Assembly: GCA_024401055.1 (NCBI GenBank) | Contig: JAKSLT010000022.1 | Location: forward strand, 1-34,998 | Direction of reading: 5' to 3' | Source of the DNA: Bacteroidaceae bacterium | GTDB lineage: Bacteria > Bacteroidota > Bacteroidia > Bacteroidales > Bacteroidaceae | Length of the DNA: 34,998 nt | Shown here: piece after piece, positions 1 through 7,769 of the stretch | How the letters are laid out: the number at the start of each line of letters is the position of its first letter | Numbering within the stretch: the stretch's first letter is position 1 | Notes under the pieces: generated by a model | Seen by the model: only the letters and a program-made list of their open reading frames with translations | Told to the model about the DNA's origin: nothing | Database searches by the model: none | Translations under genes and position numbers: made by a program

Positions 1-35
1 AAACAATGGACTGGCTCCGCGAGCCCAACCGCTAA
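1..35 (+). CDS. C-terminal end of an unidentified gene (partial)
   Basis: One reading frame gives the last ten residues TMDWLREPNR followed by a TAA stop at 33-35, nine bases before the next ATG. The tight spacing to the DUF3109 gene suggests a shared transcript. Too little is present to name the product, and the frame could be chance. Confidence 0.35.
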   Translation, partial: TMDWLREPNR

Positions 36-44
36 TTCCCACTG

Positions 45-632
45 ATGGAAGTACCCCCTATCATTCAGGTGGGCGACGTCCTGCTCTCCGGCGACATTCT
101 CACGGAGCCCTTCTGCTGCGACCTTTCGGCCTGCCGCGGAGCGTGCTGCGTGGAGGGTGACGCCGGAGCGCCCGTTACGCTCGACGAGATTGCCGCCCTG
201 GAGAACCGCCTCGACGACGTATGGCCCCGACTCTCCGCCGGTGCCAAAGCCGAAATCAACGCCCGCGGCGTGGCCTACACCGACCGCGAGGGCGACCTCG
301 TCACCAGCATCGTCGACGGCCGCGACTGCGTCTTCACCGCCCAAGGCACGCTGGAGGGTTGCCAGTGCACCCTCTGCCTCGTGGAGGACGGCAAGCCCAT
401 CTCCTGCGCCCTCTACCCCATCCGCGAAAAGACCATCGCCGGCACCACCTGCCTCAACTACCACCGCTGGGCCATCTGCCGCGACGCCGTAGCCAAGGGC
501 CGGCAGCTCCGCCTGCCCCTCTACAAGTTCCTGCGCGGCCCTCTCATCCGCCGCTTCGGCAAGGAGTGGTACGAAGAGCTCTGCGCCGTGGCCGCACAGC
601 TGATTCCCCAGGCCCCGGAGCCGACTCCGTGA
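45..632 (+). CDS. DUF3109 family cysteine-rich protein
   Basis: This 195-residue soluble protein has no signal peptide or membrane segment. It carries about a dozen cysteines in clusters: CC at 24-25, C30, CC at 34-35, C95, C106, C108, C111, C121, C136 and C145. The pattern and the CRGACC / CxCxxC / CALYPIR signatures match the DUF3109 family, which is common in Bacteroidota and resembles small proteins thought to bind zinc or an iron-sulfur cluster. The function is not known. It starts at ATG 45, nine bases after the preceding stop, so it probably belongs to an upstream operon. It is followed by an 18-nt perfect palindrome and then a metal-chaperone gene. Metal binding is inferred from the cysteine clusters only. 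Confidence 0.8.
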   Translation: MEVPPIIQVGDVLLSGDILTEPFCCDLSACRGACCVEGDAGAPVTLDEIAALENRLDDVWPRLSAGAKAEINARGVAYTDREGDLVTSIVDGRDCVFTAQGTLEGCQCTLCLVEDGKPISCALYPIREKTIAGTTCLNYHRWAICRDAVAKGRQLRLPLYKFLRGPLIRRFGKEWYEELCAVAAQLIPQAPEPTP

Positions 633-634
633 CG

Positions 635-652
635 TGACCACGGCCGTGGTCA
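635..652. repeat. 18-nt perfect palindrome TGACCACGGCCGTGGTCA
   Basis: The 18 bases are self-complementary and begin two bases after the DUF3109 stop codon, about 100 bases before the CobW gene. The inner part follows CCACRGCYGTGG, the same pattern as the tandem palindromes at 7601-7692. It has no loop and no T-tract, so it is a poor terminator. It could be an operator or a single member of the dispersed palindrome family. Confidence 0.6.
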
Positions 653-755
653 AAACATTAAAAGAGCGCCCGGGAAAGGTAACGCCGCTCTCGTGCAGCG
701 CAAAGCCGCTCCGCGCCCCGCGTGAAGGGCGCCAGTCTTCACTCACACACAGAAC

Positions 756-2027
756 ATGAAAATTCCAGAGATACCCGTCCTGCTGCTTACGGGCTATTTA
801 GGCAGCGGAAAGACCACACTCCTCAACCGCATCCTCCAGAATGAGCGCGGAGTGCGCTTCGCCGTCATCGTCAACGACATCGGCGAAGTGAACATCGACG
901 CCGACCTCATCCAGAAGGGCGGCGTAGTGGGCCAGGACGACGACAGCCTCGTGGCCCTCCAGAACGGCTGCATCTGCTGCTCCTTGCAGATGGACCTCGT
1001 CAAGCAACTTGCCGACCTCATCGCCCTTGAGCGCTTCGACTACATCGTCATCGAGGCCAGCGGTATATGTGAGCCCGGCCCCATTGCCCAGACCATCTGC
1101 TCCATCCCCACGATGGGCCCGGAGTATATCGAGCACGGCGTGCCCCATATTGACTGCATCGCCACCGTGGTGGACGCTCTCCGGCTGAAAGACGAATTCC
1201 AGGGAGGCCTCGACTTCACGAAGCCGCTCAATGAGGACGACATTGAGAAACTCGTGGTGGAGCAGATAGAGTTCTGCAACAAGATTCTCCTCAACAAGGC
1301 CTCGGAGGTGACGCCCGAGGAACTCCACCGCACGGAGGAAATCCTCCACGCCATACAGCCCGACGCCGAAATAATCCCCTGCGACTACTGCGACATCGAC
1401 CTCAACCTCCTGCTCCACACGGGGCTCTTCGACTTCGACAGCGTGGCCACCTCCGCCGCGTGGATAAAGGAAATTGAAGGGCATCATGAGGAAGACGAAA
1501 ACGAAGACGAAGACGAAAACGAAGACCATCACCACGAGGAGCACGGGCACCACCATCACCATGAAGATGAGGAGCACGAACACCACCATCACGAGCACGG
1601 CGAGCATTGCCACTGCCACCACTGCCAGCATCACCATCACGACGGCCACAGCCACACTGAAGAGTACGGCATCAGCACCTTCGTTTATTATGCCCGCCGC
1701 CCGATGAACATAGGCCTCTTCGATGAGTTCGTGGCCCGCCACTGGCCCAAGGGCGTTATCCGCGCGAAAGGAATATGCTGGTTCCGCGACGAGCCCGAGA
1801 CGTGCTACGTCTTCGAACAGGCCGGACGGCAGGTGAACCTCCGCAACGCCGGACAGTGGTACGCCATGATGCCCCGCGAGGAACTCTGCGACCTGATGGA
1901 GAAGAACCCCTCGCTCGTACGCGACTGGGACGTGGAATACGGCGACCGCATGCAGAAACTCGTCTTCATCGGTCAGCACATGGACCGGCAGGCCATCGTC
2001 GATGCCCTCGACGCCTGCCTGTCATAA
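756..2027 (+). CDS. CobW/COG0523 family GTPase, putative zinc or other metal chaperone
   Basis: This 423-residue protein is a G3E P-loop GTPase of the COG0523 (CobW/ZNG) type, a family that inserts or delivers metals using GTP. Walker A is GYLGSGKT at 13-20. The metal-binding GCICC motif is at 71-75. The guanine-specificity motif reads NKAS at 180-183, where NKxD is usual. A CobW C-terminal domain follows from about residue 305. Between the two domains, residues 243-300 form an acidic, histidine-rich linker with runs of four or five His and a CHCHHC cluster, which fits metal storage or sensing. No signal peptide is present, so it should act in the cytoplasm. It starts at ATG 756 and is followed 24 bases later by the broken M16 gene. 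The metal is not determined by the sequence; zinc is likeliest from the His-rich linker, but nickel or cobalt is possible. Confidence 0.88.
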   Translation: MKIPEIPVLLLTGYLGSGKTTLLNRILQNERGVRFAVIVNDIGEVNIDADLIQKGGVVGQDDDSLVALQNGCICCSLQMDLVKQLADLIALERFDYIVIEASGICEPGPIAQTICSIPTMGPEYIEHGVPHIDCIATVVDALRLKDEFQGGLDFTKPLNEDDIEKLVVEQIEFCNKILLNKASEVTPEELHRTEEILHAIQPDAEIIPCDYCDIDLNLLLHTGLFDFDSVATSAAWIKEIEGHHEEDENEDEDENEDHHHEEHGHHHHHEDEEHEHHHHEHGEHCHCHHCQHHHHDGHSHTEEYGISTFVYYARRPMNIGLFDEFVARHWPKGVIRAKGICWFRDEPETCYVFEQAGRQVNLRNAGQWYAMMPREELCDLMEKNPSLVRDWDVEYGDRMQKLVFIGQHMDRQAIVDALDACLS

Positions 2028-2051
2028 CAAGGAAGTACCGCCCCCATAGTC

Positions 2052-3204
2052 ATGATAGAAACAGCACTCCTGCCCTGCGGCATGCGCGTCGTAGTGGACA
2101 CGCAGGAAGACCCCGTGGTGTATTGCGGCATAGTGGTGAGAGCCGGCACATGCCAGGAAGAGCCGGCCGACCTGGGCATGGCCCACTTTATGGAGCACAT
2201 GTCCTTCAAGGGCACGGAGCACCGCAAGGCCCTGCAGGTGTCGCAGTATCTTGAGGGAGTAGGCGGCGAACTCAACGCCTTCACCTCAAAGCACAACACG
2301 GTGTTCAGCGCCACGGTGCTGGAGGAGGACTTCCGCCGCGCCGCCGACGTGCTGTGCGACCTCGTCTTCCACTCCACCTATCCGCAGGCCGAGATAGACC
2401 GCGAGGTGGAGGTCATCTGCGACGAGATAGAGTCCTATCGCGACGCCCCCGCCGACCTGATTTTCGACGAGTTCGAGTCGCTCCTTTTCCAGGGTGAGCC
2501 CCTCGGCCGCGACATCCTCGGCGAGCCCGCACGCCTCAAGGAATACACCACGGCCGACGCCCGGCGATGGGCCCGGCAGTGGTACACGCCCGAGCATGCC
2601 ACCTTCTACGCCGTAGGCAACGTGTCACTCAAAAAAGTATGCCATGAACTTCAGCGTCATACGTCATAAGGACACCCACCAGGCCCACGTCATCATGGGG
2701 TGCCGCGCCATGAGCGCCCGCCACCCCGACCGCTACGCCATGCACCTGCTCAACAACATCCTGGGCGGCCCGGCCATCACGGCGCGCCTCAACGTGTCGC
2801 TCCGCGAGCGGGCCGGCCTTGTCTATACGGTGCAGAGCATATATGCCTCCTACCCCGAAGAGGGACTCTGGGAGGTTTACTTCGGTTGCGACCCCGAGGA
2901 CGTTGCTCGCTGCCGCCGCCTCGTAGAGCGCGAACTGCGCCGCATCATTGAGAAGTCCCTCACGCCGCGCCAACTTCAGGCCGCAAAGAAACAATATAAG
3001 GGCCAGCTCGGCGTGAGCCAGTCCAACCGCGAAAACTACGCCACCCACATAGGCCGCAGCTACGCCATGTATGGCCGTGTACGGCCCCTCAAGGAAATAT
3101 ACGCCAGCATCGACGCCGTCAGCGCCGAGGACATACAGCGCGTGGCGACTGAATATCTGCGTCCCGAGAACTTATCCATCCTTATCTATACTCCCGAATC
3201 TTAG
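2052..3204 (+). pseudogene. M16 zinc metallopeptidase, frameshifted and probably internally deleted
   Basis: Two adjoining frames together make one M16 (pitrilysin/MPP-beta) peptidase. The first (2052-2669) has the zinc motif HFMEH at residues 45-49, the downstream ligand in ICDEIES (E125), and the first half-domain up to YAVGNVSLKK. The second (from about 2632, ATG at 2644, to 3204) continues at THQAHV and holds the family's ILGGPAITARLN and LRERAGLVYTV segments. The second frame is +1 relative to the first, and the switch lies near the A6 run at 2631-2636. Intact relatives, as I remember them, have roughly 30-45 more residues here (end of domain 1 plus linker), so deletion with frameshift fits better than one slipped base. 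Two separately translated halves remain possible. An 11-base gap links it to the next gene. An intact PqqL-type M16 gene lies at 30152-32992 but is a different, longer subfamily. Confidence 0.75.
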
Positions 3205-3215
3205 CTTTCTCCCCA

Positions 3216-5036
3216 ATGAAAAAGACTCTGCGCTTCCTCATTAGCATCCTCCTTTATTACATCGTCGTCTTCGGCCTCGCCAAAGTGGGCTTCATGCTCT
3301 ACAACCATGCGTCGGACACCTTCGGCGCCGCCGACGTGGCCCAGGTATGGTGGGCCGGCCTGGCCATGGACGCCTCCACCGCCGGCTATCTTCTCATCCT
3401 GCCCTGGCTTGTCGCCTTGGTGGCCGTGTGGTGGCCCAAACTGGCCGTGCGCCGCGTCCTGCGCCCCTATTTCATCATCGTGGGCTTCCTCCTCACGCTT
3501 ATTCTGGCAGCCGACATCGTGCTCTACGAATACTGGCAGTACAAGCTCGACGCCTCCGTTCTCAACTACCTCAACCTCAACAACGGCGCGGCCGAGAGCG
3601 TATCCCTTTGGTTCCTGCTGGCGTGCTTCCTCGCCCTCGTTCTCTTCACCGCGCTGCTCGCCTGGCCGGCCATAAGGCTGACGCCGCGCAAACTCCCCGG
3701 CGTGGCAAAGAAACCCGTGGGCACCGTGGTCATGCTCGTCCTGGCCGGACTTTTCTTCCTCATGATTCGCGGCGGCGTGCAGGAAAGCACGATGAACGTG
3801 GGCCGCGCCTACTACTCCGACCACCTCTTCCTCAACCATGCGGCCGTCAATCCCGTCTTCAGCCTTGGCAGCAGCATCTCCAAGATTAAGAAGTTCGACG
3901 AGCAGTTCCGCTATGCCTCTCCCGAGGAGTGCGACGCCGCCTTCCAGGGCCTCTACCCCGCCGACACCGAGGACGTGACCGAAAGCCTCCTCCGCACCGA
4001 CCACCCCCAGCTCATCATGATACAGCTTGAGAGTTACGGCGCACAGTTCATTGAGGAGCTCGGCGGCCGCAAGAACGTCTCGCCCGAAATCAGCCGCTTC
4101 ATCAAGGAAGGCGTGCTCTTTGAAAACGTTTACGCCAACTCCTACCGCACCGACCGCGGCACCGTCAGCGCCTTCGGCGGTTTCCTCAGCTATCCCACCG
4201 TCTCGCTGATGAAGATTCCCGGCAAGATGAACCGCCTCCCCTCCATCGCCCACGCCCTCGTCAATGAAGGCTACGCCACCGACTACACCTACGGCGGCGA
4301 CATCAACATTATGGGCAAGAAGGGCTACCTCGTGTCGGCAGGCTTCCAGAAACTCACCTCTTCCAAGGACTTCTCCGTGGCCGAGGTCAACGAGAGCAAA
4401 TGGGGCGCCAACGACTCCCTCGTGTTCCACCGCGTGCTCAACACCATCGCCTCCCGCCCCGCCGAGGGCCGCTGGTTCACGGGCTTCCAGACCATTGACT
4501 CCCACGAGCCCTTTGAGGTGCCCTACCACCGCCTGCCCGACAAGGTAGAGAACGCCTTCGCCTGGACCGACCACTGCCTCGGCCAGTTCATCGACGGGCT
4601 GAAGAAGCTGCCCGTGTGGGACAATCTCCTCATTGTCATCTACGCCGACCACGGCATCATGTACGACCAGACCTATGAAGACCCCGAGTTCTTCCATATC
4701 CCCATGCTCTGGCTCGGCGGTGCCCTTAAGGAGCCGCGCCGCATCTCCACGCTCATGAATCAGAGCGATATGGCCGCCACCATCCTCTCGCAGATGGGCG
4801 TGAGCCATAAGGAGTTTACCTGGAGCCGCAACATATTCTCCAAGAACTACACCTACCCCTTCATCTACAGTTCCTACCCCTCCGGCATTCTCTTCAAGGA
4901 CAGCACGGGCGTCAGCATCTTCGACACCAACGCCGACAAGCCCATCCTCGGCCGTCCTGCCGAGGGCGCCGACCTCCGTCTCAAGCGCAGCAAGGCCATT
5001 CTCCAGAAGAGTTACGACCTGCTGGAAAAGATGTAA
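3216..5036 (+). CDS. LTA-synthase-like membrane sulfatase family protein (alkaline phosphatase superfamily)
   Basis: This 606-residue protein has about five N-terminal transmembrane helices (residues 6-28, 45-73, 82-105, 130-150 and 168-186), then a large extracytoplasmic sulfatase-fold domain. Family residues are visible: LESYG with metal ligand E272, the likely nucleophile T316 in DRGTVSAF, H430 in TIDSHEPF, and D478-H479 in YADHG. In this family a threonine attacks a phospholipid head group and transfers phosphoglycerol or phosphoethanolamine to a glycan or lipid. Gram-negative Bacteroidota make no lipoteichoic acid, so the acceptor is more likely LPS, a capsule or a periplasmic glycan. 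The two glycosyltransferase genes just downstream support a surface-glycan role. The product and donor cannot be told from sequence. Confidence 0.85.
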   Translation: MKKTLRFLISILLYYIVVFGLAKVGFMLYNHASDTFGAADVAQVWWAGLAMDASTAGYLLILPWLVALVAVWWPKLAVRRVLRPYFIIVGFLLTLILAADIVLYEYWQYKLDASVLNYLNLNNGAAESVSLWFLLACFLALVLFTALLAWPAIRLTPRKLPGVAKKPVGTVVMLVLAGLFFLMIRGGVQESTMNVGRAYYSDHLFLNHAAVNPVFSLGSSISKIKKFDEQFRYASPEECDAAFQGLYPADTEDVTESLLRTDHPQLIMIQLESYGAQFIEELGGRKNVSPEISRFIKEGVLFENVYANSYRTDRGTVSAFGGFLSYPTVSLMKIPGKMNRLPSIAHALVNEGYATDYTYGGDINIMGKKGYLVSAGFQKLTSSKDFSVAEVNESKWGANDSLVFHRVLNTIASRPAEGRWFTGFQTIDSHEPFEVPYHRLPDKVENAFAWTDHCLGQFIDGLKKLPVWDNLLIVIYADHGIMYDQTYEDPEFFHIPMLWLGGALKEPRRISTLMNQSDMAATILSQMGVSHKEFTWSRNIFSKNYTYPFIYSSYPSGILFKDSTGVSIFDTNADKPILGRPAEGADLRLKRSKAILQKSYDLLEKM

Positions 5037-5040
5037 GCAA

Positions 5041-5075
5041 AGTAAAAAGTAAAAAATAAAAAGTAAAAAATAAAA
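5041..5075 (+). repeat. Five tandem AT-rich heptamers (AGTAAAA/AATAAAA)
   Basis: The units read AGTAAAA, AGTAAAA, AATAAAA, AGTAAAA, AATAAAA without interruption, five bases after the sulfatase stop codon and 30 bases before the GTG start of the glycosyltransferase. A similar heptamer tract lies next to the hisS start. Slippage could change the spacing between the two genes. Confidence 0.75.
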
Positions 5076-5104
5076 GTTGGAATACTTTTAACCTTAAGAA
5101 TACT

Positions 5105-5896
5105 GTGAGCAACACCTATAACGATATACCCGCGCGCGACACGGCTTCCCCCCTTGGGGGGAGTGAGGGGGGCTCAAGGGACGCAGGCTTTCTCGTCATC
5201 ACGCCCGTCAAGGACTCCATAGAGAGCACCGAGCAGACCCTCCGCGCCCTCGCCGCGAGCGAGCTCAGCGTGCCGCACCGTTTTGCGGTGTGGAACGACC
5301 GCTCCACGCCCGAGAACACCGCCCGCCTCGCCGCTCTCTGTTCCCTCCTCGGCTTCTCCCTCGTCAATATTGCCGACCTGACGGACACGCCCTCCCCCAA
5401 CTACCTCTTCGTGCTCCGCCAATGCCAGCGCGAGTGCCTCGAGAGCCAGTGCGGCCTGCTTATCGTGGAAAGCGACGTCATCGTGCAGCCCGACACGCTC
5501 CAGAAGATGCACGACACGGCCCTGCAGCAGCCCGACGCCGGCATCGTGGCCGCCGTAACGGTGGACGATGCGGGCCGCATCAACTACCCCTACGACTTTG
5601 CCCGCAAGCTCCCCGTCGGTGCCGTCCCCACGCGCCACCACTGTTCCTTCTGCTGCTCGCTCCTCACGCCCGAACTCCTCCGCCGCTACGACTTCGCCCG
5701 CCTCGACCCCGGCAAGAACTGGTTTGACGTGACTATCTCCCACGAGAGTCTCGCCTGCGGCCTGCAAAACATCCTCTGCACCCACCTTCCCGTGGTGCAC
5801 CGTCCCCACCAGAGCCGTCCCTGGAAACAACTCAAATACAAGAACCCCCTCCTTTACTACTGGCGCAAATTCACCAAGGGTTTCGACAAGATTTAG
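5105..5896 (+). CDS. GT2-type glycosyltransferase
   Basis: This 263-residue protein has a single GT-A-like domain from about residue 28 (FLVITPVKDS). It has an early acidic motif WNDRS at 63-67 and ESDVIV at 122-127 in the position of the DxD-like metal-sugar motif. It has no membrane helix and should work at the cytoplasmic face, adding a sugar to a lipid-linked glycan. The start is inferred as GTG 5105: no in-frame ATG exists between the upstream TAA at 5057 and the conserved core. Residues 13-25 (TASPLGGSEGGSR) are low-complexity and are encoded by a C/G-rich repeat fragment at 5146-5175, so the natural N terminus was probably altered by repeat insertion. It lies in a + strand run with the sulfatase and the GT-kinase fusion. 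The sugar and acceptor are unknown. Confidence 0.75.
   Translation: MSNTYNDIPARDTASPLGGSEGGSRDAGFLVITPVKDSIESTEQTLRALAASELSVPHRFAVWNDRSTPENTARLAALCSLLGFSLVNIADLTDTPSPNYLFVLRQCQRECLESQCGLLIVESDVIVQPDTLQKMHDTALQQPDAGIVAAVTVDDAGRINYPYDFARKLPVGAVPTRHHCSFCCSLLTPELLRRYDFARLDPGKNWFDVTISHESLACGLQNILCTHLPVVHRPHQSRPWKQLKYKNPLLYYWRKFTKGFDKI
5146..5175 (+). repeat. REP-like C/G-rich repeat fragment inside the glycosyltransferase 5' end
   Basis: A run of six C, TT and six G forms a small hairpin, followed by AGTGAGGGGGGCTC. It resembles the CCCCTCCC/GGGAGGGG hairpins at the ends of the MITE-like elements at 20649-20906 and 26820-27072 and the repeat at 18041-18075. It is read in frame as Ser-Pro-Leu-Gly-Gly-Ser-Glu-Gly-Gly. 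Confidence 0.6.
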
Positions 5897-5968
5897 CCCT
5901 CCCCCTCCCCGCCGCCGGAGATTTTCTTTCACCTCCCTTCCCGGCGCTTTTCCGCCAGCCTCTCTCTC

Positions 5969-7417
5969 ATGGTTTCCGTCATCATTCCTGCCTACAACAT
6001 GCAGGACTACATCGCCGAGACGCTCCACTCCGTCCTCGCTTCCGACTATGCGCAGTTGGAAGTCATCGTCGTGGACGACGGCAGCACCGACCATACGGCC
6101 GATACTGTCCTCGGCATTGCCGCCACCGACCCTCGCGTGCGGCTTCTGCAGCAACCCAACGGCGGAGTGTGCCGCGCCCGCAACCACGGCATCAGCCAGG
6201 CCCGCGGGGAATACATCCTGCCCGTCGATGCCGACGACCTCATCGCGCCCTGGTACATCAGCCGCGCCGCTGAGGTGCTCGACGCGCGCCCCGAGGTGAA
6301 GGCCGTGTTCTGCCAAGGCGAGTTCTTCGGCGAAAAGACGGGGCTGTGGCACGTTCCCGACTTCAGCATTTCCCTTCTCGCCCGCCGCAACATGCTCTGC
6401 GTCACGGCGCTCTTCCGTCGCGCCGACTGGCAGCGCGTAGGCGGCTATTGCGAGGAGATGCAAGCCCGCGAAGACTGGGAATTCTGGCTACACATACTGA
6501 AGGACGGCGGCGAAGTGGTGCGCCTGCCCGAAGTAGGCCTCCGCTACCGCATACGCAATAATTCCAAGCGCAGCCACGACCGCCGCCAGAAGAGTCTCGT
6601 CATTAAGAATCTCAACGCCCGCCATCCCGAGTTCTTCGAGCGCGAACTGGGCGGGCCGCTCCGCACCCATCGTTCCTGGTCGCGCGCCCTCAACGCCCTC
6701 CACCGCTTCTTCCATCCCCGCACCTGCATCGTCAGCGAGGCCGCCGCGCCCAAGGAAGAACGCCCCTACCTCACTTCTTTCGTCAAGGCGCTCCCCACGT
6801 TCTTCCTTCAGGGCCAGGGCACGCTCATCAAGGACGGCCGCAACGTGCTCCGCGTCCTTTCCTACCACGGCCAGGACTATTTTGTCAAGTCCTTCGCGAT
6901 CCCCAACCTCATCAACCGCATCGTTTACGGCACCTTCCGCAAGGGCAAGGCGCAGCGCTCCTATGAATACGCCCAGTGGCTCCGCAGCCACGGCATCGGC
7001 AGTCCCGAACCCGTAGCGTGGATGAGCCTCAAGACGCTTTTCTTCTTCTCCCGCAGCTATTACGTGAGCCGTCCCTCGGCTTGTCCCTTCACGGCCGCCG
7101 ATCTCATTGAGACCGAAGGCGCTCCCCGTCGCTTTTCTGCCGACGACGCTCCCGTGCTCCGCGCCATAGGCCGCACGGCCGCCAGGCTCCACGACCTTGA
7201 CTGCCTTCACGCCGACTTCTCGCGCGGAAACATTCTTTTCTCTACCCCCGATGCCGAGGGCCACGTCGGCATAGAACTCGTGGATCTCAACCGTCTGCGC
7301 TTCCGTCCCGTATCCCTCGCGGACGGTCTCGCCAATCTGCGCGAGCGCATCCCCTTCTCCGAGCGCCAATGGCAAATTCTCTCCACGGCCTACACCGAAG
7401 CGCGCCGCACCAGATAA
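5969..7417 (+). CDS. Two-domain GT2 glycosyltransferase fused to a WaaP/Kdo-kinase-like domain
   Basis: This 482-residue protein has two catalytic modules. Residues 1-230 are a GT2 glycosyltransferase: VSVIIPAYN at the start, DDGST at 36-40, the DADD metal-sugar motif at 87-90, and the ED catalytic pair at 168-169. Residues 275-480 look like a lipopolysaccharide kinase (WaaP/InaA/Kdo kinase family): K307 in YFVKSF as ATP-anchoring lysine, E333 as helix-C glutamate, HADFSRGN at 414-421 as catalytic loop (D416, N421), and VDLNRL with D439 as metal-binding aspartate. The expected activity is sugar addition and phosphorylation of the LPS inner core or a related glycan by one polypeptide. There is no membrane span. 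The 72 bases before it are C/T-rich without a promoter, so it is probably co-transcribed with the genes from 3216. The order of the two reactions and the substrate are inference. Confidence 0.85.
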   Translation: MVSVIIPAYNMQDYIAETLHSVLASDYAQLEVIVVDDGSTDHTADTVLGIAATDPRVRLLQQPNGGVCRARNHGISQARGEYILPVDADDLIAPWYISRAAEVLDARPEVKAVFCQGEFFGEKTGLWHVPDFSISLLARRNMLCVTALFRRADWQRVGGYCEEMQAREDWEFWLHILKDGGEVVRLPEVGLRYRIRNNSKRSHDRRQKSLVIKNLNARHPEFFERELGGPLRTHRSWSRALNALHRFFHPRTCIVSEAAAPKEERPYLTSFVKALPTFFLQGQGTLIKDGRNVLRVLSYHGQDYFVKSFAIPNLINRIVYGTFRKGKAQRSYEYAQWLRSHGIGSPEPVAWMSLKTLFFFSRSYYVSRPSACPFTAADLIETEGAPRRFSADDAPVLRAIGRTAARLHDLDCLHADFSRGNILFSTPDAEGHVGIELVDLNRLRFRPVSLADGLANLRERIPFSERQWQILSTAYTEARRTR

Positions 7418-7769
7418 TCCGGCACGCGCTATTTTCCCTTCCCCTCACGCATTACGCCTTTATTGCCGGACGCCTATGTGTTGTAAACACAGGGCGACCT
7501 CTTAAACCATTAAATTAAGCGCCTGCGGCACTTGCTACCTATGGGAACAGCCGTCGGCAGTGCCGAAACTATTGTTTTTAGTCGGCATTTAGTCATCATG
7601 GCCACAGTAGTGACCGATATATGGCCACAGCTGTGGCTAAGTATGCGTCACAGCTGTGGCTAAGTATTCGTCACAGCTGTGGCCAAGACGAACCAGTCGG
7701 GAAAAGCACTGAAAACATTAGGAAAAGAAACCTGCGACGCTGCACAAAAAGGGAGCTATCGCCGTGCTG
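7418..7769. other. Convergent intergenic region, 352 bp
   Basis: This lies between the + strand GT-kinase gene and the - strand flippase gene, which end toward each other. It holds a weak hairpin around 7472-7495 and the 23-nt palindrome array at 7601-7692. I see no credible gene: the open frames crossing it have no recognisable domain and run into the flippase antisense strand. Confidence 0.7.
7601..7692. repeat. Four tandem 23-nt units, each centred on an ACAGCTGT-type palindrome
   Basis: Units start at 7601, 7624, 7647 and 7670. Units 2-4 each hold CACAGCTGTGG; unit 2 is the perfect 14-nt palindrome GCCACAGCTGTGGC. Unit 1 is degenerate (GCCACAGTAGTG). Between palindromes the spacer CTAAGTATKCGT is kept in units 2 and 3. 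The centres are exactly 23 nt apart. Its position between converging genes argues against a promoter operator. Confidence 0.85.

Noticed and set aside
2620..2650. Programmed ribosomal frameshift in the M16 gene
   Set aside because: The second frame is +1, while the A-run would suit a -1 shift, and it is not in the phase of a canonical slippery heptamer. Loss of linker sequence fits mutation better.
3201..4808. Long - strand open frame opposite the membrane sulfatase
   Set aside because: It is His/Gly/Glu/Val-rich without recognisable domains; the + strand carries the sulfatase motifs. Similar antisense frames at 798-1979, 20947-22482, 30137-31513 and 31547-32941 were rejected for the same reason.
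3216..5036. True lipoteichoic acid synthase
   Set aside because: The family match is real, but other genes indicate a Gram-negative Bacteroidota envelope, so the name is used only for the fold.
7601..7692. CRISPR array
   Set aside because: The units are 23 nt in total with no room for unique spacers, the centres are palindromic, and no cas genes are near. The same applies to 16271-16325 and 28254-28358.
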